A stretch of DNA of 40,002 nucleotides. Source: Erythrobacter donghaensis (lineage in GTDB: Bacteria > Pseudomonadota > Alphaproteobacteria > Sphingomonadales > Sphingomonadaceae). Position numbers and translations under genes: made by a program. The notes beneath the pieces were generated by a model. It searched no databases. It was not told the DNA's origin and worked only from the letters and a program-made list of their open reading frames with translations. Below are positions 32,221-40,002 of this stretch, one piece after another. Position 1 is the stretch's first letter. Each line of letters opens with the position of its first letter. The stretch lies in contig NZ_LSJS01000306.1 of NCBI RefSeq assembly GCF_001557325.1, positions 1 to 40,002 on the forward strand, read 5' to 3'.

Positions 32221-35013
32221 ATGATGGAGATCTTCACGATCGGCGGCGGCGAATACATCGTCAATGTCTTCAATGCCGTCGCTGCCTGGACTGGGGGAGG
32301 GGGGTTCCGCTCACTGCTCAGGGTCGTGTTGGTTATGGGCTTCATTTATGCCTTACTCATCATGGCGCTGAGGCTGGATTGGCGTGTCTTGTTCAACTGG
32401 TTCCTCGGGGCGACCCTCATGTACGGGGCTTTGATCGTCCCGACGATGACTGTGAAAGTTACCGATCGCCTCAATCCTTCGCTCGCCCCCGCAACCGTTG
32501 CCAACGTGCCCCTTGGCCTTGCGATGATTGCGTCCGTTAGCTCGACTGCCGGTGACTGGTTGACGCGCACGGCCGAGACCGTTTTCGTGATGCCAAATTC
32601 ACTTCAGATGTCGAACAACGGCTTCATCTATGGAGCTCGTCTCTGGGATCGCACTCAGGATTTCCGCATCCGGGACCCCCGGATCAGCGCCAACCTCGAA
32701 GAGTACAACAAGCAGTGCGTCTTTTATGACATTCTCCTAGGGTTCAAACCCTTCGACCAGATCGCAAATTCCCAAAACATCCTTGTCGACATGGGCCCTG
32801 GCTCGCCGGCGCGTGCGATGAAGTGGGTGCCAGAAAGCGGCACTCCTTCGATCATCACCTGCGAAGCCGGCTACGTGAACCTCGTCAATGGGATCAACGC
32901 CTACTCGGATCTTGCCCTGCTTGAAGAGGGCCGGAAACTCTTCCCCGGGCTGACCCCTGCGCTCGCGCGCGCCAAACTCGTTGCCGACCTTCCTGTTATC
33001 GGAAGTCATTTTCACGGCGGCACGCAGACCGCGCAGCAGATTTTCCAGCAGCGATCGCTTGTGAATGCGTTTCTCCAGTCGCGAGCCAATCTCGGCGCGG
33101 CCGACGGCGATACGTTCGCGGTTCTTCGTGCAGAGGAGCAGGCGAGGAACACCTACACCTCGATCGCTCAGCAAGCGATGACCTGGGTGCCGCTCCTCAA
33201 CATCGTTCTCACTGTCGTCTTCTATGCGATGTTTCCTGTCATTTTCCCGCTCTTTCTCATTCCGAGAAGCGGTCCGACGGCCCTCAAGGGCTACTTTACA
33301 GGGTTCTTCTATCTGGCTTCCTGGGGCCCGCTCTATGTCGTTCTTCACATGTTCATTATGGATCGCACGGCTGATGCGATGAATGCGGCTGCGCCCGGCG
33401 GTATCACGATGGCCGGCATGGCTGGTATCGATGCTGTTAACACCGACACCGCCACCATTGCCGGTTTCCTGATGATGTCGATCCCTTTCCTTGCCGCTGG
33501 CATGGCTCGTGGAGCGATGGCGGTGTCGTCTCAGGCAACCTCAATGCTTGCGCCGGCGCAATCCGCCGCGGAAGCAGCAGCTGTTGAGCGGACCACTGGC
33601 AACTACTCCTATGGCAACGAGAGCTTCATGAATCTCTCAAGCTTCAACAGACAGTCAAACCAGTGGAATACGGCTCCAGCATTCACTGGCGGGGCTGCGA
33701 CCATCTCCACTGTCAACGACAATGGCACGCTTACGAAAACCTTCGCGGATGGTTCTACCGGCTACGACGTCCGGCCGGGTCTTAGCAATCTCGCTTTCTC
33801 TGCGTCTGTCAATTCCAGCAATGCGGCCGAGCGAGCGGAAACCCTCAGCGAGCTGGAGACGGCCCGCAACACGCTCTCTCAAGAGCGCTCCCGAGCGGTT
33901 TCACTCGCCGAGCGTGCGTCCAGTCGTCAGACAACGGGCGTACGTAATTCCAGCGGCAGCGAAAGCACCGCAGGCGTTCGTTCGGGTGAGAACCTGCAAA
34001 GTTTTGATAATCAGTCTCTGGATAGCAGGGACACCGTCAGCGAGGGTGATCGTGTTTCACGCACGCAAGGCGGCCAGCAGATCAGCACCGATCGTCTCGA
34101 AACGACACGAGGAGGGTCCGCCAGTCTTGGAGGCTCCGTCGGGCAGGGTGGCGGTCGCGCCGCAAAGGGGCAGGGTTCGCCGCAGGGAGGTAGCGGCGCG
34201 GCTCTTGGGGGCAGTGTGCAAGCTGGCATCTCCGGCGGACGTGTTCGTAACGACACGGTAAGTCGCGGTAGCGAGCGTTCGGAGACGACAGGCTTCGATT
34301 CCTCGACATCCGATAGTCGCTCGAATGGTTCCAATGCCACTCAGGATACTGGTAGCTATAGCCAAAGCGGCACCTTCAGCAGAAGTGAGGGTTACAACGA
34401 AAATGCCTTCTCCAGAGAGAGAGCTCTTGAGGAGGTTCGTAGGATCGACGATCGCATTGCTGCAATTGACGAGCTCGCCACCTCAATCAGCAACAACACT
34501 TCAACCCGTGAGGGCGTCGGCTCGAATCTTCAAAGCAATCTGGATAACATCGTGGTCGCTAGATATTACGATACAGCCGCACGCCTTGGCCTCGCTGTAC
34601 CTCGTATCGAAGAGACCGCTCCATCCCCGCAACAGCAGTTGGCTCGCGACGTCGTTGTTCGTGAAATCGTTTCCGATTACTACGATCAGCAGGTTGCACC
34701 CTTCAGAGATGTAATTCCCGAGCGCGGATCGGTTACCGGCAACATTTCTGGACCAGGCGATTTCAGTGAGCGCGACTTGCGTTCGGATAGTCCGCGCAGC
34801 TCCGTTGGCGGCTCTCGCAACCTTGGTGTGACACCCTCGGAAAACGGCGTCGCAGAACGAATTGGTGAGGGCGGGCGTGCGCTAAGAGGACGCTTAGATG
34901 CCAACACTGTGCGCGCCGGCCAATCTAGGACTGAGTTTGATGCCGATCGTCGTGGTGAAGGCGGGGCCGATGATCGCTTCAATGAGCGGTTTTATGACAA
35001 GGATCAGAGGTAA
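32221..35013 (+). CDS. traG: Mating-pair stabilisation / assembly protein TraG
   Basis: 930 residues (F TraG 938). The N-terminal half has several membrane segments (about 30-85 and 320-420) with the TraG_N landmarks IGGGEYIVNVFNAVAAW, GSPARAMKWVP and YLASWGPLYVVLHMF. From about 450 on it is soluble, with a long Ser/Gly/Arg/Asn-rich low-complexity region (about 560-720) and a charged C-terminus. In F the N-terminal part serves pilus assembly and the C-terminal part mating stabilisation and entry exclusion. The first of two tandem ATG codons is taken; the ribosome site is weak. It closes the transfer operon. Confidence 0.93.
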   Translation: MMEIFTIGGGEYIVNVFNAVAAWTGGGGFRSLLRVVLVMGFIYALLIMALRLDWRVLFNWFLGATLMYGALIVPTMTVKVTDRLNPSLAPATVANVPLGLAMIASVSSTAGDWLTRTAETVFVMPNSLQMSNNGFIYGARLWDRTQDFRIRDPRISANLEEYNKQCVFYDILLGFKPFDQIANSQNILVDMGPGSPARAMKWVPESGTPSIITCEAGYVNLVNGINAYSDLALLEEGRKLFPGLTPALARAKLVADLPVIGSHFHGGTQTAQQIFQQRSLVNAFLQSRANLGAADGDTFAVLRAEEQARNTYTSIAQQAMTWVPLLNIVLTVVFYAMFPVIFPLFLIPRSGPTALKGYFTGFFYLASWGPLYVVLHMFIMDRTADAMNAAAPGGITMAGMAGIDAVNTDTATIAGFLMMSIPFLAAGMARGAMAVSSQATSMLAPAQSAAEAAAVERTTGNYSYGNESFMNLSSFNRQSNQWNTAPAFTGGAATISTVNDNGTLTKTFADGSTGYDVRPGLSNLAFSASVNSSNAAERAETLSELETARNTLSQERSRAVSLAERASSRQTTGVRNSSGSESTAGVRSGENLQSFDNQSLDSRDTVSEGDRVSRTQGGQQISTDRLETTRGGSASLGGSVGQGGGRAAKGQGSPQGGSGAALGGSVQAGISGGRVRNDTVSRGSERSETTGFDSSTSDSRSNGSNATQDTGSYSQSGTFSRSEGYNENAFSRERALEEVRRIDDRIAAIDELATSISNNTSTREGVGSNLQSNLDNIVVARYYDTAARLGLAVPRIEETAPSPQQQLARDVVVREIVSDYYDQQVAPFRDVIPERGSVTGNISGPGDFSERDLRSDSPRSSVGGSRNLGVTPSENGVAERIGEGGRALRGRLDANTVRAGQSRTEFDADRRGEGGADDRFNERFYDKDQR

Positions 35014-35049
35014 TCTGAGGAGTTGTTCCCAATCTGGGATGATCTTGCC

Positions 35050-35268
35050 TTACCAGAAAAGCACCGCAATGATCATAAATCCGAGAGCACCGAGAAGAAA
35101 GCCGACAGGATGGCTCTTTTGTGGTTGAAGCTCGTTCCTATCGCCGCAAGCGTTAGGATAAACCCCGATCTCCCTTAGTGAGCCACCGTAAACGCTGCTG
35201 CTCGCGTCGCCGGCCAGAGCTCGGACCACTGGATCGCTATCGATCGAATATGAATCTGAATGGTTCAC
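35050..35268 (-). CDS. Small C-terminally anchored membrane protein, unknown
   Basis: 72 residues, not recognised. A polar N-terminal region leads to one hydrophobic C-terminal segment (VGFLLGALGFMIIAVLFW), so it looks tail-anchored. The start chosen is GTG 35268, because AGGAGA lies 6 bases upstream; the frame is open to 35313. It is convergent with traG. A role in surface or entry exclusion would fit its place behind traG but nothing in the sequence shows it. Confidence 0.5.
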   Translation of the reverse strand: MNHSDSYSIDSDPVVRALAGDASSSVYGGSLREIGVYPNACGDRNELQPQKSHPVGFLLGALGFMIIAVLFW

Positions 35269-35444
35269 CAGCGTTCTCCTGCTGATTTCGTAGCATTTTT
35301 GCGTCTGCAACACAATCGTTGGCGCAAAACTGCAGAAAGCCTAGGAGACGGGGTAGCCGTTCATCTGCTATGGTGATCGCGGGACGCGCGAATTTCAGGA
35401 TGGGGAGAGGGAGGTTGTCGGCAAAGGCAAGCCTCCGCGCATTC

Positions 35445-36230
35445 ATGACAACCAAGACGCACGCCACATACATCGATCTGCGGGAGCGCATTCTTTTTGG
35501 CGACCTGAAGGCTGGGGATCCCTACTCTTCAAGCGACATGATGCGGGATTATGGGATCGTCGTTGGGATGGCCCGGCGCATTCTCGTCTCCATGAAGGTC
35601 GGGGGGTATCTTACCCGCTCGGGCCCGTCCTATGTGGTCTCATCGTTTTCACATGAGCAGGTGGAGGAATGGCGTATCGGGCTGGGATCGCTTGTCGAAA
35701 TTGGCGCCCTGCGCATGACTCTCTCTGGTGGCCAGTGGCTGGAGGACTTCACCCGATATGTTGAGAAGAACATCCGTCATGTTTCGATCGATGACGAGGA
35801 CTTCTTTCAGGCTGCAATTGGGCTGACGAATATGGTCCTCGGCGGGCCGAATTCCACGCTTGCCGCGATTGTCGATCAGTTCATCCCGCAAGTGTTTTTT
35901 AGGTTGTTGTGGATGGCCGACTTCTATTCCGAACGTCGTGGCTACCTCGTTGAAGCCAGTGACCGCTTTCTGGTTGCAGCGCATGCTCGCGACCTGGCCG
36001 GCGTGAGAGCCGCCAGTCGACTTTTTTTCGATGGAAATGCGCCTGGGCTTCACGTTCTCATTGATAACATGGGGAAGGGCATTTATCCCACGAACGACCG
36101 CAAGAACGGCTTTCAGGTCATTGAAACTCTTGCCTCTGGCAGCACCACCGATATCGGCGACCTTCGTACCTTTACGCCTATTCTTACACCGCTGAGTGAA
36201 ACATCCCTCAAAGCCTCACCAGTTTTTTAG
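35445..36230 (+). CDS. GntR-family-like transcription regulator
   Basis: 261 residues from ATG 35445. The N-terminal winged helix (about 5-70) has the GntR order: YIDLRERILFGDLKAGDPYSSS, then MMRDYGIVVGMARRILVSMKVGGYL, then a short hairpin. The C-terminal 180 residues are all-helical, in the manner of FCD ligand-binding domains, although the metal-binding histidines are not obvious. The start is uncertain: TTG 35415 in frame has a much better purine-rich ribosome site (GGGGAGAGG), while ATG 35445 fits the domain start. Standing just behind the tra operon it may control transfer; that is inference. Its end overlaps the next, convergent gene by 23 bases. Confidence 0.7.
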   Translation: MTTKTHATYIDLRERILFGDLKAGDPYSSSDMMRDYGIVVGMARRILVSMKVGGYLTRSGPSYVVSSFSHEQVEEWRIGLGSLVEIGALRMTLSGGQWLEDFTRYVEKNIRHVSIDDEDFFQAAIGLTNMVLGGPNSTLAAIVDQFIPQVFFRLLWMADFYSERRGYLVEASDRFLVAAHARDLAGVRAASRLFFDGNAPGLHVLIDNMGKGIYPTNDRKNGFQVIETLASGSTTDIGDLRTFTPILTPLSETSLKASPVF

Positions 36231-36894
36231 CTCTATTGCCGATTGGTTCTGAAGGATGAAGTCGCATCGCGACCGCTTCCGCTGCACAGTTGCGGACGTC
36301 CTTACCACCAAGACCCATCACTAGTTTTTCGGCTGATTTTCTCATGCCATTGAGTGATCGTTTATTCAGCTTCGCGGCCGCAGCGTAGGCCACCGCGACT
36401 TTGGCTGCCTTCACATAGTCTTCCGCCAATCGCTGTGGGCCTATCGCGCCGACGACCGTCAACATTAGGCGTTGGCGTGCCAAGCTCGCTCTTATTAGGT
36501 CTCCGCCCTCAGCTTCCTGTTGGAATTCATGCAGCCGATTTTTGATACCGGGCAGAGCTTCTCCGCAGTCCATGGATGAGAGCCTTACGATGGCCATTGC
36601 CTCCATCCCCGCCAGCACGGTCATGCGTTCGTCTAAGGCCTTTTGTGTTGGCGCGAACCAGAAGTATTCCATCCAGTCGGTAACAATGAAGCCGCCAGCA
36701 TAGAGATCCTCGAAGGCCTTCTCCGCCCATTTCTGACCTGCCTTGGCTCCTTTTGCCACGAGCTCCGGGCTCGCCCGCTCCTTCTCTATCGATGACGATA
36801 TGTAGACCCGTCTCAGCTTCTCGATGCGAGCGTCGGTGCTGACGTCCATCATGGCTATCGCATCGCGATAGAGCTGCTCGAGGTTCCGTCTCAT
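36208..36894 (-). CDS. Unrecognised helical protein
   Basis: 228 residues, no family recognised. Almost entirely alpha-helical by pattern, with no signal peptide or long hydrophobic segment; a central DWMEYFWFAP stretch is aromatic and the C-terminus is basic. It lies 30 bases downstream of a 69-residue gene on the same strand, so the two probably form an operon. No ribosome site of note precedes the ATG. It may serve plasmid maintenance or be cargo; no function can be assigned. Confidence 0.6.
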   Translation of the reverse strand: MRRNLEQLYRDAIAMMDVSTDARIEKLRRVYISSSIEKERASPELVAKGAKAGQKWAEKAFEDLYAGGFIVTDWMEYFWFAPTQKALDERMTVLAGMEAMAIVRLSSMDCGEALPGIKNRLHEFQQEAEGGDLIRASLARQRLMLTVVGAIGPQRLAEDYVKAAKVAVAYAAAAKLNKRSLNGMRKSAEKLVMGLGGKDVRNCAAEAVAMRLHPSEPIGNRAKKLVRL

Positions 36895-36924
36895 GGTGTC
36901 ATCGTATCACGCATGGCTGGCGGT

Positions 36925-37134
36925 TCAATTCTCCTCAAACCAACCGCCTCCGCGGACCTCCTGTTCGAACTCCGAGATCCGCTGCCACTCGACGGCAACC
37001 TCATCGAGACCGTTAGCCTCCAATAGCTCAGCGCAGATTTGGTCTATGTGTTGTGGATCGTCGGGGATCGCCTTCTCGTCTTTGTAACGGCGCACAGCGC
37101 TCATCACTACAAGTCGCTTTTCATAATGTCCCAT
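36925..37134 (-). CDS. Small acidic protein, unknown
   Basis: 69 residues from ATG 37134 (GHYEKRLVVMSAVRRYKDEK at the N-terminus), then an acidic helical part (DPQHIDQICAELLEANGLDE) and a Gly/Trp end. It is not recognised. The frame is open to TTG 37194, but the ATG is the more natural start; the ribosome site is weak. Probable first gene of a two-gene operon with the 228-residue gene. Confidence 0.5.
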   Translation of the reverse strand: MGHYEKRLVVMSAVRRYKDEKAIPDDPQHIDQICAELLEANGLDEVAVEWQRISEFEQEVRGGGWFEEN

Positions 37135-37219
37135 CGTCTGCTCGCTTGGAACTCTACGCGTTAACCACACACCTGCATGGCTTCTAATCTTCAACTAAGC
37201 AAGCGAACAAGTGACTGAT

Positions 37220-38488
37220 TTAGTTTCTCACTCTGCCTAACGCCTTTGCCGTTGCTCCAGAGGCAGACCTAAGTTTTGCGCCGTATCGAAGCGCTGTTGA
37301 CGGCGATGTCCAGCGCAGCGCCTGCGCGATTGCCACGCCATCCTGACCATTTGCGATCAGGTCCTGTGTGAGGCCCACGCGGAGCGAGTGCGTCGAAATC
37401 TTAGCAAGGAAAGCCGCGATATCGTGCCCGGGGACGTCGAAAACCCCTGCTGCCCACGCATTCTCTATGACTCGCTTGTAGATCGCGTTCACGCCATGGC
37501 GGGTCAACGCTTCGCTGCCTGCCGTGTAGACCGTAATCCCCTGCTCTGCAGGGCGACCCTCGAAGCGCTCCACGAAGTTGCGCGCATTCCCCGGTATGGC
37601 GTCCCAGCTGGTCGGCGTGATCGCTCCGCGTCCCTTGCGTCTGGTGACATGCACACGCCGGAACACAGCCCCCCGGTTGATGCCGGCCGCGTTTCTCCAC
37701 AGAGCGATGCGCCGCATCGTGTCGGGAGATAGCCAGGCATACGCGCCTTCGCCTTCCTGATCGGTCTTGGAGTAGGGTATGAAAAGCTCTCCCGAGCCAT
37801 CTCGCTGAGGCTCAAGGTGTTCCACCCGGACCGCACAGAGCTCGCTCACCCGCAGTCCCGCATCGTAGCCCGTTGAGAGGAGGGCTCCATCGCGCAGGCC
37901 GGTAAGCGTATCGTCGCAGAACGAGAGAAGGGCGGCGATCGTAATCGGCGAGGTTTCGGACGAAAGCTCCTCGCCGAAACGGATGGCTTCAGCCTGGCGC
38001 ACGCGCCCTCCATTTGTCCGGCGTAGAGCCTTGAGCTTGTTCTTTACCAACCGCGATTGTGGTCCTTCAGGATCAAGGCCGAGGATCGTGTGTGCGGTAG
38101 AGATGCTGGCGACACGCCGCGCGAGCGTAGAGGCCTTCGCTTTTTTCCGCGATCGCGCTTCGAGATAACGCACTATCGTCTCTGCTTCTGCGGGGAACGC
38201 GGTGCGTTTTTGAGCCATGCACCAGTCGACAAAGCAGTCCAAATCGCTCGCGAGCGCGAGCTTGGTGTTGAGGGCCATCGCATCAAGCGCTGTCTCGAAG
38301 CTGAGTTGGCTGATCGGAGGAAGCTCATCCGAGGCTCCCGCCGCGAGCGCCCCAGCGAGCCGCAGCTCGGCTCGTGTTTCCGGATCGGCTCGGTCTTTGC
38401 GCCTGCTGACGGTGGGTATCCTCGCCAGGGGGTCAACCACGACGATGTCCTGTTCGCTGCCGCCTGGTGGTGAGCCGGCCCCTTTCAT
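37220..38488 (-). CDS. Tyrosine recombinase (integrase/XerD-like)
   Basis: 422 residues. A 60-residue N-terminal extension precedes a core-binding SAM-like domain (about 65-160) and the catalytic domain (about 170-422). The active-site set is visible: R213 (GLRVSELC), K241 (YSKTDQEG), H367 and R370 (THSLRVG), W393 and nucleophile Y402 (RWTSPSTALRYGAK). It would cut and join DNA at a specific site, as in resolving plasmid multimers or integrating a mobile element. The start ATG overlaps the stop of the upstream toxin gene by four bases, so it is co-translated with the toxin-antitoxin pair. No flanking att repeats were found. Confidence 0.9.
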   Translation of the reverse strand: MKGAGSPPGGSEQDIVVVDPLARIPTVSRRKDRADPETRAELRLAGALAAGASDELPPISQLSFETALDAMALNTKLALASDLDCFVDWCMAQKRTAFPAEAETIVRYLEARSRKKAKASTLARRVASISTAHTILGLDPEGPQSRLVKNKLKALRRTNGGRVRQAEAIRFGEELSSETSPITIAALLSFCDDTLTGLRDGALLSTGYDAGLRVSELCAVRVEHLEPQRDGSGELFIPYSKTDQEGEGAYAWLSPDTMRRIALWRNAAGINRGAVFRRVHVTRRKGRGAITPTSWDAIPGNARNFVERFEGRPAEQGITVYTAGSEALTRHGVNAIYKRVIENAWAAGVFDVPGHDIAAFLAKISTHSLRVGLTQDLIANGQDGVAIAQALRWTSPSTALRYGAKLRSASGATAKALGRVRN

Positions 38489-38901
38489 TGAGAACCTCCA
38501 ACGAAAGGATTGCGGATTACGACGGGCAACCCGAGCGCGGAAAGATCATGGCCGTCGTGCATGTCTTCGCTCAAAACTACACCGCATCCTGCCTTGGCGG
38601 CGGCTGCAAGAATCTGAGCGTCATAAATTGAGTATCCCGTCTGCGCAGCGATTGCGAACGCCCGGTTGTGAACCGAGATGGTCAAGGGATGCACTTTGCA
38701 TTGCTGACGTACCAGGCTTCGAACCGCTTCGATCTCTTCCCAGTCCATCTTCGCCTTCCGCCGGCAGACGGCTGTCATTTCCGCAAGGTTCTGCACCGAT
38801 ACATGACCCCCTGCGCGTAGAACCTCTTCTGCGATCGCCGCCTTACGCGTGTCTGCGGATATGAGGTAGAGGAGCACGTTCGTGTCGACGAAAGCGGCCA
38901 T
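38485..38901 (-). CDS. vapC: PIN-domain toxin (VapC-like)
   Basis: 138 residues. PIN nuclease acidic residues are present: the first Asp in FVDTNVLLY near the start, Glu in NLAEM, Asp in YSIYDAQIL, and the SEDMHDG cluster near 113-119. VapC toxins cut RNA, often initiator tRNA, when the antitoxin is lost. ATG 38901 shares its first base with the antitoxin stop (TGATG); GTG 38904 is an alternative. Its own stop overlaps the recombinase start. Confidence 0.9.
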   Translation of the reverse strand: MAAFVDTNVLLYLISADTRKAAIAEEVLRAGGHVSVQNLAEMTAVCRRKAKMDWEEIEAVRSLVRQQCKVHPLTISVHNRAFAIAAQTGYSIYDAQILAAAAKAGCGVVLSEDMHDGHDLSALGLPVVIRNPFVGGSQ

Positions 38902-39140
38902 CACCGCTCATGCGCCTCCATGCGGTCGAACTTGAAATCGGCGGGAAGCATGCCTCGCATCGATTTGACCCGCTCAAACAAAGCCTCGGCATTCTCCGCA
39001 CGCTCAGCCTTTGCAAGTGCGAAGGCATCGGAGCCCGCAGCGTAGATCTCGATGTTGTCGCCTGCCTTGAGGCCGAGCGCCTTCACCACTGACGCGGGCA
39101 AGCGGATCGCCAGACTGTTTCCCCATTGCGCAACCTGCAT
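38901..39140 (-). CDS. vapB: AbrB/MazE-like antitoxin (VapB-type)
   Basis: 79 residues. The N-terminal swapped-hairpin DNA-binding fold is clear: QVAQWGNSLAIRLPASVVKAL, then GLKAGDNIEIYA. The C-terminal part (about 50-79; ALFERVKSMRGMLPADFKFDR) would block the toxin. ATG 39140 has GGAG 8 bases upstream; the open frame further up is not needed. It should repress its own promoter together with the toxin. Confidence 0.88.
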   Translation of the reverse strand: MQVAQWGNSLAIRLPASVVKALGLKAGDNIEIYAAGSDAFALAKAERAENAEALFERVKSMRGMLPADFKFDRMEAHER

Positions 39141-39166
39141 TTCTTTGGCTCCATTCTCACGGAGCG

Positions 39167-39195
39167 GATATACGTGCAAACCTTGAGGATATCAA
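39167..39195 (-). promoter_or_regulatory. Promoter of the vapB-vapC-recombinase operon
   Basis: On the minus strand TTGATA (39195-39190) and TATATC (39172-39167) are separated by 17 bases, 5 of 6 and 4 of 6 matches to sigma70. Transcription would begin near 39160, giving a leader of about 20 bases before vapB. Confidence 0.6.
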
Positions 39196-39209
39196 CAGGC
39201 TCACGTGAA

Positions 39210-39240
39210 ATGAAAGGGCGGCTCGCCCGCCTCCTTTCAT
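39210..39240. repeat. Inverted repeat upstream of the vapB promoter
   Basis: ATGAAAGG at 39210-39217 pairs with CCTTTCAT at 39233-39240, with an inner GGGCG/CGCCC. It lies 15 bases upstream of the -35 element and has no T-run on either side. It may be an operator for the antitoxin complex. Confidence 0.4.
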
Positions 39241-39452
39241 GGGAACGGTGAGAAGCCTTCGGCAACGGGCCTGGTCGTTGTTCATTATAGCAGATCACCC
39301 GCTGCACTCGAAGCATGGCGTCTTTGATGATCACAGTACTCAACGGGTTTTCGTGAATGTTTTCGAACTCGATGCTGATCTGATCGTCATATTCCGTGAT
39401 GCCCTCAGCGTGGCAGCGTTAGGCTTGCTTGACAAAATCGTCTGATATGCTC
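39241..39452. other. Intergenic stretch without a supported gene
   Basis: Together with the operator, promoter and leader (39141-39240) this makes a gap of about 310 bases. Short frames cross it on both strands, but none has a ribosome site or recognisable sequence. Nothing else was seen. Confidence 0.5.
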
Positions 39453-39935
39453 CTAGGTATCCAGGAAGTCCCATTCGCTGCCAGTGACCCAGCGCAATGC
39501 ACTCAGCTTGCCGTTGAGCATTCCCCATTCGAAATCGTCCCAAGGCCCGAGGTTGTCTTCGCCAATCTCGTTCCTCGTCCGCTCGCCGGCGGCCAAGGCG
39601 GCCGCCAGAGTGCTGCGCGTAATTTGGTCCTGTCGGTAATTACCCTTCTCAGTCTTGCCCAACTCGTCCACGATCTCGATCTCGCCACTCTCGACGCGAC
39701 ACATTAGATTGAGATGGCGGTTGTACCAGACCTGACGGAAAAGCAGGTGTTCCGCCTCCAATATCTCGCTCAAACTGCGGGGCTTTTCCTCATACTCAAA
39801 CTCCCACTTCAATTCTTCCATCCAGTCGGGAGCGTAAGCGTTTAGCACCTCCCCGAGGGCGAGGGCATATGTGGAACCCTCTGCCGCAAATAACTCTGCG
39901 ATATCGGGATGCGGCGCTCGCTCATCGGCGCTCAT
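39453..39935 (-). CDS. Hypothetical acidic soluble protein
   Basis: 160 residues, no family recognised. It is acidic and tryptophan-rich (WMEELKWEFEYEEKP, WVTGSEWDFLDT), with a middle beta-like part (LMCRVESGEIEIVDE). No signal peptide or membrane segment. ATG 39935 starts the clear reading frame, without a strong ribosome site. Its neighbours are the vapB control region on one side and the window end on the other; the last 67 bases of the window hold nothing recognisable. Confidence 0.55.
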   Translation of the reverse strand: MSADERAPHPDIAELFAAEGSTYALALGEVLNAYAPDWMEELKWEFEYEEKPRSLSEILEAEHLLFRQVWYNRHLNLMCRVESGEIEIVDELGKTEKGNYRQDQITRSTLAAALAAGERTRNEIGEDNLGPWDDFEWGMLNGKLSALRWVTGSEWDFLDT

Positions 39936-40002
39936 GTTCGAGAAGTCGTATCCATCCGGCGGGGGCCGCCTTGTCTGGGTAGGTATTGAGCGCTCTTTAG
40001 CG

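Noticed and set aside
35319..35444. Extended start for the GntR-like regulator
   Set aside because: The extension is arginine-rich, begins with TTG without a ribosome site and precedes the domain start. Only TTG 35415 remains a real alternative.
39239..39445. 68-residue plus-strand frame upstream of the antitoxin region
   Set aside because: No ribosome site and no recognisable sequence; it begins at the edge of the inverted repeat that more likely belongs to vapB control.
37200..40002. Integrated element with attachment sites around the recombinase
   Set aside because: No pair of direct repeats or tRNA end was found flanking the recombinase within the window, so no boundaries can be claimed.

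Overview
This GC-rich window reads as part of a large conjugative plasmid from an alphaproteobacterium, most likely a sphingomonad (Sphingomonas, Novosphingobium, Sphingobium or Erythrobacter type). That placement is inference. It rests on a RepA initiator with iterons combined with a complete F-type (MPF_F) transfer operon, on the codon bias, and on the ParB / strawberry-notch helicase / ArdC cluster, all familiar from sphingomonad megaplasmids. No rRNA, tRNA, CRISPR array or intact insertion sequence was seen.

Positions 1-8.4 kb, all minus strand: ParA, a small ribbon-helix-helix (RHH) partition partner, a 1405-residue methyltransferase plus strawberry-notch helicase resembling the anti-restriction protein DarB of phage P1, a 703-residue ParB-like protein, and an ArdC-type anti-restriction metalloprotease that loses its C-terminus at the window edge. 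Upstream of parA (8.46-8.75 kb) is a dense array of GATAGCT-like repeats, probably the centromere. From 9.1 to 9.4 kb are a DnaA-box-like site and eight iterons directly in front of repA, which together form a probable oriV.

Positions 10.5-15.7 kb: a CHC2/TOPRIM primase-like gene, a periplasmic lytic transglycosylase, a small membrane protein, and a second initiator-like gene resembling RepC of repABC plasmids. Opposite the RepC leader is a promoter plus terminator arrangement that would make a short antisense RNA, as in repABC copy control. Three small minus-strand genes follow: an RHH protein, an HTH-like protein and a protein with two RHH-like units. Each has a perfect palindrome in the DNA in front of it.

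Positions 15.7-35.0 kb: a regulatory intergenic region with repeated CGTG boxes and palindromes, then one tightly packed plus-strand operon: traA, traL, traE, traK, traB, dsbC-like, traV, traC, a small membrane protein, trbI, an S26 peptidase, traW, a small membrane protein, traU, trbC, traN, a winged-helix-like protein, traF, traH and traG. Many junctions are 4-base ATGA or GTGA overlaps. These genes would build the pilus and the mating channel: TraA/L/E/K/B/V/C for the core and ATPase, TraW/U/TrbC/F/H for assembly and retraction, TraN/G for mating-pair stabilisation, and DsbC/TraF for disulfides. Relaxase (TraI), coupling protein (TraD) and a confirmed oriT are not in the window.

Positions 35.0-40.0 kb: accessory cargo. 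It holds a small tail-anchored protein, a GntR-like regulator, two unrecognised genes, a VapBC-type toxin-antitoxin pair overlapping a tyrosine recombinase gene in one operon with a recognisable promoter, and one unrecognised 160-residue gene.
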